From Misgurnus anguillicaudatus (taxonomy: Eukaryota > Chordata > Actinopteri > Cypriniformes > Cobitidae): a stretch of 64,000 nucleotides of DNA. Below are positions 24,261-36,638 of the stretch, piece after piece. Below the pieces are notes generated by a model that saw nothing but the letters and a program-made list of their open reading frames with translations, was not told where the DNA came from and did not search any database. Position 1 is the first letter of the stretch. Each line of letters starts with the position of its first letter. Location: NCBI RefSeq assembly GCF_027580225.2, contig NC_073352.2, positions 1,428,501-1,492,500 on the forward strand, read 5' to 3'. The translations under genes and the position numbers were made by a program.

Positions 24261-25334
24261 CACCACACTGGCCTAACAACGATGCACTGACACACACAAA
24301 ATATAATAATTTTTAATAATTCCAGGAAATATTATTGATATCCCGGACGAGCCCCCAAATAATGTTACAATAAAGATGTTGTAGGGGTATTTGTAACACT
24401 ATTTATTAAAAACAATTATAATTGAGGGTGTCAGGCAAACTCAAGAGACAAAGGTGCGGTGCAAAAACAAGTGTTTTATTATATACAGTGATGGTGATTG
24501 TGTACAAAGTGCTGGTGTTATATATTAATATTTACAAACTATTTACAGTATTTTATAACAAACAAACACCAGGGGAGGGGAGGAGAGAAGGAACGCGAGC
24601 GGTGCTAAATAAAAGAAACACCACACTGGCCTAACAACGATGCACTGACACACACAAAATATAATAATTTTTAATAATTCCAGGAAATATTATTGATATC
24701 CCGGACGAGCCCCCAAATAATGTTACAATAAAGATGTTGTAGGGGTATTTGTAACACTATTTATTAAAAACAATTATAATTGAGGGTGTCAGGCAAACTC
24801 AAGAGACAAAGGTGCGGTGCAAAAACAAGTGTTTTATTATATACAGTGATGGTGATTGTGTACAAAGTGCTGGTGTTATATATTAATATTTACAAACTAT
24901 TTACAGTATTTTATAACAAACAAACACCAGGGGAGGGGAGGAGAGAAGGAACGCGAGCGGTGCTAAATAAAAGAAACACCACACTGGCCTAACAACGATG
25001 CACTGACACACACAAAATATAATAATTTTTAATAATTCCAGGAAATATTATTGATATCCCGGACGAGCCCCCAAATAATGTTACAATAAAGATGTTGTAG
25101 GGGTATTTGTAACACTATTTATTAAAAACAATTATAATTGAGGGTGTCAGGCAAACTCAAGAGACAAAGGTGCGGTGCAAAAACAAGTGTTTTATTATAT
25201 ACAGTGATGGTGATTGTGTACAAAGTGCTGGTGTTATATATTAATATTTACAAACTATTTACAGTATTTTATAACAAACAAACACCAGGGGAGGGGAGGA
25301 GAGAAGGAACGCGAGCGGTGCTAAATAAAAGAAA
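24261..25334 (-). repeat. 358-bp LTR/PBS/leader tandem repeat, copy C (3 units)
   Basis: Units 24261-24618, 24619-24976 and 24977-25334 use the same breakpoints as the two-unit versions. The extra unit is best explained by unequal exchange or slippage within the existing duplication, and makes this a variable-number repeat. Confidence 0.93.
24340..24357 (-). other. Primer-binding site, tRNA-Pro type, copy C
   Basis: Minus-strand TGGGGGCTCGTCCGGGAT, separated from the LTR by TTATT. Two more copies lie 358 and 716 bp further right, at 24698-24715 and 25056-25073, so this element has three candidate primer-binding sites. Confidence 0.88.
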
Positions 25335-25554
25335 TAAACAAAACCAAACAAATCTAACTCACGTTTAACCTTCTAAACTGCCTAAACCCAAAATAAAGAG
25401 AGAAAACAAAATATCTTCAGCGTCCAAGACGCCCTATCTAAGCTACACTCTCTAACCAAAAAGTCGGGGAAAAACATACAGTGGGTGGCACTCGCTCCTT
25501 ACCTAGTGTACTAATACAGTAAATACCAAAATAACCTACGTGTTGCAAATGTAC

Positions 25555-25564
25555 GTCACGTGAC
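25555..25564. promoter_or_regulatory. Palindromic E-box GTCACGTGAC overlapping a CRE half-site
   Basis: GTACGTCACGTGAC contains the 10-bp palindrome bound by USF/MITF/TFEB-type bHLH-zip factors and an overlapping ACGTCA half-site. It is in transcribed LTR, downstream of the predicted start. It is intact in six of the eight LTRs; the LTRs at 1-784 and 28103-28912 have GTCACGTTAC instead. Confidence 0.4.
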
Positions 25565-25720
25565 AATCTTACCTGTTCACTCCTCTCCAAACATACAAAA
25601 GGGATTGACATGTAAACAGATAAACAAAGTAACGTACACACGGGGATTAACGATAAACAAAGCGTAATGTAAATGTTGTGTAACAAATGAGACTGAGGTC
25701 TAGAGCGGCCGGTCTGTTGC

Positions 25721-25810
25721 GCTCTTTTATTAGGCGGAGTCTTTGTGGGTTGGTGGACCGGGTAGTGACATCAGCGGCAGGGGTGGAAACTGACAGGGAT
25801 GTTAGCCAAT
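25721..25810 (-). promoter_or_regulatory. Core promoter of the copy C 5' LTR
   Basis: On the minus strand an inverted CCAAT box (25806-25810, within GCCAATGG) lies about 80 bp upstream of a TATA-like AATAAAAGAGC (25721-25731). The same arrangement is used in gammaretroviral U3 regions. Transcription would run leftward into the R region, the repeated PBS blocks and gag-pol. The TATA assignment is by resemblance only. Confidence 0.5.
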
Positions 25811-25891
25811 GGCAGCGTCTGGGAAACATTAAGAGAGAGAGAGAGAGAGAGACGGAGGAAAAATACAACCAGACGACATACGGACGTAACA

Positions 25892-28078
25892 AACAACCCA
25901 CTAAAAAAGGATCTATTTGTAGAATATACAATTACCTTTCACAGATAGATTGTACATCTACACTAGACCACACTGTAAAAATGTATATTTAAAAAAAATT
26001 GTGGAAACTGAAAGTTAAGTATTGACTCAACATATTGCTTTCAAATAATTCTCCCCAAACAAAAATATGCATTGTGGTAATTAAAACTTAAGGTATTGGG
26101 GTAAAACAAAAATGTATATTCACAGAACATATTAAACTCTGCTCAGCCAATGTATCATGTCAAATGAAAAATCTGAGTTGACTGAACGTAGTTTGAGCAA
26201 GAAAAGCGTGTGGACATGCACCTGAAAATAATTGGCTTCAGTGTGGGTGCGCAGGAGTTGATGATCGACATTTCTACAATAAAGTTATGGTAGGTACTTA
26301 AATATTTACATTTAAGTCAATTTAAAGTATTTTTGAAGTCATTTTCTAGTTAAACTGAGTGAAAATCTGAATAATTACAGCATACAAACAAAAAGCATAT
26401 GATATGTTTCTCCTCAGTGTAATGCACCGAGCTAACGCTTCATTTAGTGAGGAAATGGCAAGGTCACTACAACTTTCACAGTGAGTATATTATAGTTGTA
26501 TTTCTTATATAACATATTTGTGTGAAAACTAGCTTTTTCGAGATTTTAAGAGCCGCTGCGCCGCGCCCACACACGTGCACACATAGACATGAAAGGCTGC
26601 TTGCAACCTGCACCTTTCTAGAAGAAATTGCCGTGTTTTTTAAATAAATGAATATATTACGAGTGTAGGGGCTTCTGTATTCGGCCTGGACGTCACGAAA
26701 CGGGCGCGTTGTTTACTTCGACTGCATGCAGCACTGCGCAGACAAATCATCTTAAGAAATCAAAGTTCCGCGAGCGCCATTCAAAATCTTATATCTCGCG
26801 TTACATTAATCTCATGTGCCAATCGCATGCTGTCGTCGTCATCTTGCATCAGGAAATCCACGAGGGGTAGATATGAAAAGGACGCGCTCTCTCGGCTGGT
26901 GTTGTAAAGCTGCTGTTTATACTCAACGGCGCGAGTCTCAAATAAGTGCACGAACACCGCAAACGGATAAGATGTTTAAATAATCAGCGCGTTCACTGTA
27001 CTGTAAGTAATCGAATATAAAACCAACATGAAGTAGCGCTTAAAAGTAGTACAGGTTTGCTTGAACAATTCGCCCTTTAGAAAATTAACCATAGTTTTAC
27101 TATTGTTTGTGTTGGATAACCATATAACCACACATTTATATGTGAAACTATAGTACACTCTAAAAAATCCGGGGTTATTTTTTCTACCCAAATGCTGGTT
27201 TGAGCCATTTGGGTAATTTTTTTGGGTTATTTTTGCAGTCTTGGGTAGTTTTTTGGGTAGTTTTATGTAACCCCACCACTGGGTTATTTTCTGGGTAATT
27301 TTCACTGAGAGTGGAATCAATACACCCCCTCCCCCTCCCGGACTCAACAACCCAGCTCATTGGGTCAAATCAACTCGGCGCAGATTCAGGTGCAGCACCG
27401 GCTGACTGAATTTGAGGTGGATGCAACGCACACTGATATTTGGAGAAATAAGGTTCGTATCAACATATTTATTCATATAACATATATTTTTAAACCTATT
27501 TATACACGTATCATAATACCGAGGGCTATATAAAGACGTAAGTGCCGTTACATTCAGTTTTACATGGCATTAAATACGCCGCCAGCTTCGTTCGTTTAGG
27601 TTGGCTTGTTTGATATGCCCGTTGGATAGTAAATACGTTTTCTACTGTTTTTGTTTAGTGTTTTAAATGTCCCCTTTGGACAAAGCCTTAAGTTTTTTTC
27701 TTAACTAACGTTATATGACGACATTTACATTACTTCAAAGCCCAGTTAACGGTTAACTTAAAACGAGATTAATATAAGTTAAAGTAAATGCATTCTTTGC
27801 TTTTTCAGATTATTAAAATGAGATTTTAGACAATTACAGCCCGTAACAAATCTCTGGTAATTAATTTCTGAAAACCATTTTTTGTACACGAACAGTTTAA
27901 GCAGCCCCTCCCCCGCTGCAGTCCGCTGTACATCAGTGCTGCTGGGTCAAAATAACCCCATTCATGGATCATCTGTCGCGGGGATTTTGGATCTTCAGAA
28001 GCAGAAATACAGCAGGACTTTACAAGCAGACATTCTTCAGCGGTTCTTTTCTGGTGAAATAAAGGTCTGTATTTGTCT
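25892..28078. repeat. Array spacer, copy C
   Basis: Third copy of the 2.19-kb spacer, collinear with 7020-9206. No gene of its own. Confidence 0.88.
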
Positions 28079-28102
28079 GGCGGGAGGAAAAGCCCCAAAT
28101 AA
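28079..28102. other. Array junction C/D
   Basis: Third occurrence of the filler plus PBS-side remnant, same sequence as the other two junctions. Confidence 0.85.
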
Positions 28103-28912
28103 TGTTACAATAAAGATGTTGTAGGGGTATTTGTAACACTATTTATTAAAAACAATTATAATTGAGGGTGTCAGGCAAACTCAAGAGACAAAGGTGCGGT
28201 GCAAAAACAAGTGTTTTATTATATACAGTGATGGTGATTGTGTACAAAGTGCTGGTGTTATATATTAATATTTACAAACTATTTACAGTATTTTATAACA
28301 AACAAACACCAGGGGAGGGGAGGAGAGAAGGAACGCGAGCGGTGCTAAATAAAAGAAATGAACAAAACCAAACAAATCTAACTCACGTTTAACCTTCTAA
28401 ACTGCCTAAACCCAAAATAAAGAGAGAAAACAAAATATCTTCAGCGTCCAAGACGCCCTATCTAAGCTACACTCTCTAACCAAAAAGTCGGGGAAAACAT
28501 ACAGTGGGTGGCACTCGCTCCTTACCTAGTGTACTAATACAGTAAATACCAAAATAACCTACGTGTTGCAAATGTACGTCACGTTACAATCTTACCTGTT
28601 CACTCCTCTCCAAACATACAAAAGGGATTGACATGTAAACAGATAAACAAAGTAACGTACACACGGGGATTAACAATAAACAGAGCGTAATGTAAATGTT
28701 GTGTAACAAATGAGACTGAGGTCTAGAGCGGCCGGTCTGTTGCGCTCTTTTATTAGGCGGAGTCTTTGTGGGTTGGTGGACCGGGTAGTGACGTCAGCGG
28801 CAGGGGTGGAAACTGAAAGGGATGTTAGCCAATGGCAGTGTCTGGGAAACATTAAGAGGGAGAGAGAGAGAGACGGAGGGAAAATTCAACCAGACGACAT
28901 ACGGACGTAACA
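28103..28912 (-). mobile_element. 3' LTR of copy D
   Basis: 810 bp, TG...CA ends, followed by the polypurine tract. It shares the disrupted E-box allele with the LTR at 1-784. Confidence 0.9.
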
Positions 28913-29005
28913 CCCCCACCCTTATGAACAAACATATCATTTTAACATATACACAAAAAAAAAAACATAAGAGAACAAGGCAGAACACATAAATCAAAAC
29001 AAACA

Positions 29006-32000
29006 CTAAACTCTAGACAGGGCATCCGCTAAAACATTATCTGTACCTTTTTTGTGACAAATTTCCAGATTGTAATTTTGCAGGATGAGTGACCAGCGCA
29101 TGAGCCTTTGATTTTGGTTAAACATACTGGACAAAAAAGTAAGTGGATTATGGTCAGTGTAAATAACAACAGGATGAATAGATGAACCAACATAAACCTC
29201 AAAGAATTGTAAAGCGAGAAGGAGTGCAAGAGCTTATTTTTCAATGGTGGAGTAATTGCATTGATGTTTATTGAATTTTTCTTGAAAAGTAACAGACGGG
29301 GTGATTTATACCAGAAGTATCCTCTTGGAGGAGTACTGCACCAGCACCTACGGCACTCGCATCAACCTCAAGCTTAAAAGGTTGGGCGAAATCAGGGGCC
29401 GCTAAAACAGGTGCACTAATTAAGAGAGCCTTGGCACACACAAATGCTCTCTGACAATCATCAGACCAGACAAAAGGTACAGACGGGCTGAGTAAACTGG
29501 AAAGGGGATGCACAACAGTTGAAAAGTTTTTGCAAAACCCACGGTAATAACCAGCCATGCCTAAAAATCTTCGCAGCTCGCGCCGCGTTTTCGGGACCGG
29601 GAAGTCTGCAATGGCGTTGACCTTGGCTTCTACCGGGCGAACTTGACCTTGGCCTACTTCCTTACCTAGGTAAGTAACGGTAGCTTGACCGAACTCACAT
29701 TTTGCCAAGTTTAATGTCAGCGAGGCATTTGCAAGTCGTTCAAACACAGTTTTAAGCAATTTAATGTGCTCTGACCATTCACATGAATACACAACTAAAT
29801 CATCAAGGTATGCATTACAGCAGGGAACGCCAGCCAGCACGATATTGACGAGCCGCTGGAATGTGGCCGGAGCGTTCCGTAATCCGAACGGTAAAACGTT
29901 ATATTGTAGGAAGTGATCTGGGGTAACAAAGGCGGAAATTTCGGATGCACGGGAAGTAAGTGGAACTTGCCAATAGCCTTTCAATAAATCCAGCTTACTA
30001 ACAAAACGGGCAGATCCTAAATTATCTATACAATCTTCCATTCTTGGTAATGGATAATTATCAGGAACTGTCACATTATTCACCTTTCTGTAATCTGTAC
30101 AGAAACGTACACTGCCATCAGGTTTCGGGACCAGTATACACGGTGAGCTCCATGGACTGCAACTATGTACTGCCAAACCATTCTCCAATAAATACTCTGC
30201 TTCGGCTTTTAACAGAGACCTTTTTGTAATGTTAACTCTGTATGGATGCTGTTTTATCGGAGTGGAATTAATGACCTTGATATCATGTTGCAGAACTGTA
30301 GTTTGGGTGGGTACATCATTAAAAAGGTTAGGAAATTCACGAATTAAGTTTACAATATCCTGTCTTTGATCAGTTGGTAAATGAGTGAACTGTGATGTCA
30401 AATCATTGATTATTTCAGAATTTGGCAAACGAACGCACTGCTGTGGAGCGTTGCGCAGCTTTAAACCATCCTCGTCAGCCCAAAAGACGGCATTAAAGGA
30501 TGGTGTAACCTCGCAGGTTACAACAGGGGCGATGACGGGCTCTGCACTCTCAACCGCAGGCTCTATAGGTGAGTCACGAGAGTGATAAGCTTTAAGCATA
30601 TTAATATGGCATATGCGCGACTGGCGCTTTCTATCAGGAGTGCTTATAACGTAGTCTGTCTCATTTATTTTCTTAACTACCCTATAGGGTCCGGAGAAGC
30701 GAGCAGACAGCGCAGAACCAGGCACAGGCAACAATACCAAAACCTCATCTCCGGGTTGAAAACAACGAGCTGTAGCCTTTTTATCATAACGTTGTTTCAT
30801 GCCCTTTTGCGTATATGAGAGAGATTCCCTAGCGAGAGAGCAAGCGTTGTGTAACCGCTCTCGGAATCTGCTCACATAATCTAAAACATTCTCTTTGGGA
30901 GACGAGTCGGTACACAAAATTTGTTCCTTTAAAACTTTTAACGGCCCCCTCACAGAATGGCCAAAAACAAGATCCGCGGGGCTAAACCCGAGTGATTCCT
31001 GAACTGTCTCGCGAATAGCAAATAACACCAAGGGAACACCCTCGTCCCAGTCTTTTTCTGAATCCATACAGTATTTCTTAAGCATGGACTTAAGCGTCTG
31101 GTGAAAACGTTCTAGTGCTCCCTGGCTTTCGGGGTGGTATGCACTAGATACGCGGTGAGTTATGGCGAGAGTTTTCATGACCTGGGCAAACAATTTAGAG
31201 AGAAAGTTTGTTCCTTGATCTGTCTGAATAATTTTTGGCAGTCCAAAAGTAGAGAAAAATTTAATGAGAGTTTTAACAACAGTGGGAGCAGTGATTTTGC
31301 GTAATGGAATAGCCTCAGGATAGCGGGTAGCGGAACACATGATGGTTAATAAAAACTGATTACCTGATTTTGTTTTCGGTAACGGACCAACACAGTCTAC
31401 AATGACGTGCTCAAAAGGCTCACCAATAACCGGGATGGGCTGAAGTGGAGCAGGTGCAATCACCTGGTTCGGCTTCCCCATAATCTGACAGGTATGACAC
31501 GTTTCGCAAAATTTTGACACATCTTTCTTTAAACCGGGCCAAAAGAAATGCCGAAGTATGCGATCATATGTTTTTGTTATGCCTAGATGACCAGCGAGTT
31601 GATGATCATGTGCAAGACTTAAAATTTGCTGTCTGTAATTGATGGGAACAACAACTTGATATACAGCACCAGAGTCAGGATCAGACAAATTATTACCGGA
31701 CCATTTCCTCATAAGCAACCCGTTTTCCATAAAGTAAGAAGCTTTACTCTCGGTAACATTGGGTAATTTTTCCAGTGAGGAAAAATATTTAATCAGAGAC
31801 GGGTCAGCTTTCTGAAACACAGCAATTTGCTCGCGAGTGGCGGGCAACACAACAGAGCTAGGGCTTGTCAAACCCGAATGTGCAGGCTTTGAACTTGACT
31901 GCTGGCTGACAGATTCAGGTTCGGGCTGAGCTGGAGACAGCTCGCCGGTGAACAGCGGAGCAATAAATGTATTGGTCAGACCAATTTCGTCACCCATTTT

Positions 32001-33803
32001 CCGCGACTGAGCTCGCGTAACAGCGCAAGCGGGAAAAACATCAGGGTATGCCTCAGCTAAATCATCTGTATGCGGAGACATATCTGGAGTATCCAACACT
32101 TCTAATAAAGGAATTACTTTTCCTCCCGCCAGGTCATTCCCCAAAATAAAAGCAACACCATTTATGGGAAGTGAAGGGCGCACAGCAACTTTAACAAAAC
32201 CAGTAACCAAATCACATTGTAAATGAACACAATGTAAAGGAACTTTTACCACATTCATGTCAATACCCTGCACTAAAACATTTGAGCCACAATAAGTCTG
32301 TTCGGTTAATGGCAACACACTAGACAAAATAAATGATTGCGCAGCTCCAGTATCACGTAACACCTGAATCTCTTTTTGTTCCTCAGTGTTTCCAGTCAAC
32401 GAGACAAAGCCTTTCAGAAGGAAGGGTTTAAAGCTGTCATCAGGAACATCCGTACTATTTGCAATACTGGGCACGCCAGGTACAGTTCTAACAAATCCAA
32501 CATTCTTTGGCTGCGATTGCTGCTGCTGTTTGCGCTTTAACGCAACACAGTCGGCAATTAAATGTCCCATTTTGTGGCAGTAAAAGCATTCTCTCACCTC
32601 TTTAGATTGCAGAGAATTAACTTTTGGCCTGGCACATTGCGACTGAGAAGACGTGACAATGGGTGTCTTTTCAGAGCGCACGGAGGAAAACGCAACTTTA
32701 TGCGTGAGCACAAATTCATCCGCTAATATTGCGGCATCGGACAACGTAGCAACTTTTTGCTCGTTTAAATAGACAACAACACGTTCAGGTAGACAAGATT
32801 TAAATTCTTCAAGCAAAATTAATTCTCTCAAAGAATTGAAATCGGCAGCTTTGCTGGCAACACACCACTTATCGAACAGAATTCCCTTTTCCCTTGCAAA
32901 CTCAACGAAAGTTTGACTATTATTTTTCTTATGGTTTCTAAATCTCTGTCGATAAGCTTCAGGAACCAATTCGTAAGCACGCAAAATAGCTGATTTTACT
33001 GATTCATATTTTAAACTTTCTTCCAGGGTAAGAGTCGAGCAAACCTCCTGGGCTTTGCCAACTAATTTGCACTGAAGCAACAGTGGCCACACATCCTTGG
33101 GCCAGCGAAGGGAAGAAGCAATGCGCTCAAACGCGCTGAAATATGAATCGACTTCAGTTTCCCTAAACGGCGGAACAAGAGCTATATGCTTACTAACATC
33201 AAACGCTCCCGAAGGAACATCGGCTGGTAACGAGACATGAGAGGGTGACTGTACAGCCGAGCCGGCGTTAACTTTCAGTGCCTCCAGCTCTAACTGCCGC
33301 AGTCGCACCTCTTTGTCGGCCTGGATTTCGAGCCTGCGGATTTCGAGACGCATCTCTAATTCGGCCTGGCGCGCCTGTGCTTTATCTTGGGCTTCCATCT
33401 GCAGCCGGGCCAGGCGGACTTTTAATCGCGCCTCATCGTGGGACCCAGAAGACACCGGAGAAAAAGGATCAAAGGGCGGCAAGACAACCTTGGCATCGGA
33501 TGCCCCCTCTGCTTCGGTCGTCTCGCTCTGCACCTCGTCCTGTTCGCTCGCCGTAGCGAGAGGCTGCACGCCCGCACAAGGGAGGCCTACGGTCTCAACC
33601 GCCTCTACACCATCCATCACAGGCAAAATATTCAGCTCTACCAGCCTACTGTATACTGTAATCCTAATATTTTCCTTACGAGCTTGCTTTACAATGGGAA
33701 TCTGAAAATGTTCTGCCAAAATAATCAAATCCTTCTTTCTACACTGTTCAAACTGCTCAATTGTCGGATTCTGAATAAAATCTTGTAAACTAAATGTTGC
33801 CAT
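29006..33803 (-). pseudogene. Gmr1-like gag-pol, copy D, frameshift and nonsense in RNase H
   Basis: The frame opens at the ATG at 33803 and encodes everything through RT and the start of RNase H. A 1-bp insertion (an extra T in TGAATTTTTCTTG, near 29275) ends it at 29268 just after the CYFSRK motif. A few codons on, in the original frame, GAG to TAG (near 29235) removes the RNase H glutamate equivalent to E1523. Gag, protease, integrase and RT are otherwise complete. It shares alleles with copy A at the Gag N-terminus and with copies B and C elsewhere, so it is a mosaic. Confidence 0.92.
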
Positions 33804-33873
33804 CTCTGCCTTATTTAACGGGTGAACCAAATACACAAAACGCACCGCACCACCTAAACCTACCACCAAACAA

Positions 33874-34589
33874 CACCACACTGGCCTAACAACGATGCAC
33901 TGACACACACAAAATATAATAATTTTTAATAATTCCAGGAAATATTATTGATATCCCGGACGAGCCCCCAAATAATGTTACAATAAAGATGTTGTAGGGG
34001 TATTTGTAACACTATTTATTAAAAACAATTATAATTGAGGGTGTCAGGCAAACTCAAGAGACAAAGGTGCGGTGCAAAAACAAGTGTTTTATTATATACA
34101 GTGATGGTGATTGTGTACAAAGTGCTGGTGTTATATATTAATATTTACAAACTATTTACAGTATTTTATAACAAACAAACACCAGGGGAGGGGAGGAGAG
34201 AAGGAACGCGAGCGGTGCTAAATAAAAGAAACACCACACTGGCCTAACAACGATGCACTGACACACACAAAATATAATAATTTTTAATAATTACATGAAA
34301 TATTATTGATATCCCGGAAGAGCCCCCAAATAATGTTACAATAAAGATGTTGTAGGGGTATTTGTAACACTATTTATTAAAAACAATTATAATTGAGGGT
34401 GTCAGGCAAACTCAAGAGACAAAGGTGCGGTGCAAAAACAAGTGTTTTATTATATACAGTGATGGTGATTGTGTACAAAGTGCTGGTGTTATATATTACT
34501 ATTTACAAACTATTTACAGTATTTTATAACAAACAAACACCAGGGGAGGGGAGGAGAGAAGGAACGCGAGCGGTGCTAAATAAAAGAAA
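33874..34589 (-). repeat. 358-bp LTR/PBS/leader tandem duplication, copy D (2 units)
   Basis: Units 33874-34231 and 34232-34589 have the same breakpoints as in A-C. The second unit has a few private substitutions (TTACATGAAAT for TTCCAGGAAAT; GGAAGAG for GGACGAG), so its second PBS (34311-34328) carries a mismatch. Confidence 0.92.
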
Positions 34590-35146
34590 TAAACAAAACC
34601 AAACAAATCTAACTCACGTTTAACCTTCTAAACTGCCTAAACCCAAAATAAAGAGAGAAAACAAAATATCTTCAGCGTCCAAGACGCCCTATCTAAGCTA
34701 CACTCTCTAACCAAAAAGTCGGGGAAAAACATACAGTGGGTGGCACTCGCTCCTTACCTAGTGTACTAATACAGTAAATACCAAAATAACCTACGTGTTG
34801 CAAATGTACGTCACGTGACAATCTTACCTGTTCACTCCTCTCCAAACATACAAAAGGGATTGACATGTAAACAGATAAACAAAGTAACGTACACACGGGG
34901 ATTAACGATAAACAAAGCGTAATGTAAATGTTGTGTAACAAATGAGACTGAGGTCTAGAGCGGCCGATCTGTGGCGCTCTTTTATTGGGCGGAGTCTTTG
35001 TGGGTTGGTGGACCGGGTAGTGACATCAGCGGCAGGGGTGGAAACTGACAGGGATGTTAGCCAATGGCAGCGTCTGGGAAACATTAAGAGAGAGAGAGAG
35101 AGAGAGACGGAGGGAAAATACAACCAGACGACATACGGACGTAACA
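33976..35146 (-). mobile_element. 5' LTR of copy D (right end of the array)
   Basis: The full LTR is 34334-35146 and the partial LTR is 33976-34231. It is followed at 35147 by the only spacer copy that runs on into unduplicated DNA. Confidence 0.9.
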
Positions 35147-36638
35147 AACAACCCACTAAAAAAGGATCTATTTGTAGAATATACAATTACCTTTCACAGA
35201 TAGATTGTACATCTACACTAGACCACACTGTAAAAATGTATATTTAAAAAAAATTGTGGAAACTGAAAGTTAAGTATTGACTCAACATATTGCTTTCAAA
35301 TAATTCTCCCCAAACAAAAATATGCATTGTGGTAATTAAAACTTAAGGTATTGGGGTAAAACAAAAATGTATATTCACAGAACATATTAAACTCTGCTCA
35401 GCCAATGTATCATGTCAAATGAAAAATCTGAGTTGACTGAACGTAGTTTGAGCAAGAAAAGCGTGTGGACATGCACCTGAAAATAATTGGCTTCAGTGTG
35501 GGTGCGCAGGAGTTGATGATCGACATTTCTACAATAAAGTTATGGTAGGTACTTAAATATTTACATTTAAGTCAATTTAAAGTATTTTTGAAGTCATTTT
35601 CTAGTTAAACTGAGTGAAAATCTGAATAATTACAGCATACAAACAAAAAGCATATGATATGTTTCTCCTCAGTGTAATGCACCGAGCTAACGCTTCATTT
35701 AGTGAGGAAATGGCAAGGTCACTACAACTTTCACAGTGAGTATATTATAGTTGTATTTCTTATATAACATATTTGTGTGAAAACTAGCTTTTTCGAGATT
35801 TTAAGAGCCGCTGCGCCGCGCCCACACACGTGCACACATAGACATGAAAGGCTGCTTGCAACCTGCACCTTTCTAGAAGAAATTGCCGTGTTTTTTAAAT
35901 AAATGAATATATTACGAGTGTAGGGGCTTCTGTATTCGGCCTGGACGTCACGAAACGGGCGCGTTGTTTACTTCGACTGCATGCAGCACTGCGCAGACAA
36001 ATCATCTTAAGAAATCAAAGTTCCGCGAGCGCCATTCAAAATCTTATATCTCGCGTTACATTAATCTCATGTGCCAATCGCATGCTGTCGTCGTCATCTT
36101 GCATCAGGAAATCCACGAGGGGTAGATATGAAAAGGACGCGCTCTCTCGGCTGGTGTTGTAAAGCTGCTGTTTATACTCAACGGCGCGAGTCTCAAATAA
36201 GTGCACGAACACCGCAAACGGATAAGATGTTTAAATAATCAGCGCGTTCACTGTACTGTAAGTAATCGAATATAAAACCAACATGAAGTAGCGCTTAAAA
36301 GTAGTACAGGTTTGCTTGAACAATTCGCCCTTTAGAAAATTAACCATAGTTTTACTATTGTTTGTGTTGGATAACCATATAACCACACATTTATATGTGA
36401 AACTATAGTACACTCTAAAAAATCCGGGGTTATTTTTTCTACCCAAATGCTGGTTTGAGCCATTTGGGTAATTTTTTTGGGTTATTTTTGCAGTCTTGGG
36501 TAGTTTTTTGGGTAGTTTTATGTAACCCCACCACTGGGTTATTTTCTGGGTAATTTTCACTGAGAGTGGAATCAATACACCCCCTCCCCCTCCCGGACTC
36601 AACAACCCAGCTCATTGGGTCAAATCAACTCGGCGCAG

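Larger units (their letters stand above)
24363..25891 (-). mobile_element. 5' LTR of copy C, with two extra partial LTRs
   Basis: The complete LTR is 25079-25891. Partial LTRs are 24363-24618 and 24721-24976, each produced by the 358-bp repeat. A candidate splice donor (minus-strand CAGGTAAGA) lies near 25568-25577, in transcribed LTR. Confidence 0.9.

Noticed and set aside
24189..24297. Upstream GTG start for gag
   Set aside because: The extra 36 residues overlap the leader, differ between copies by indel-type changes, and a eukaryotic message would use the ATG (MATFSLQ) conserved in all four copies.
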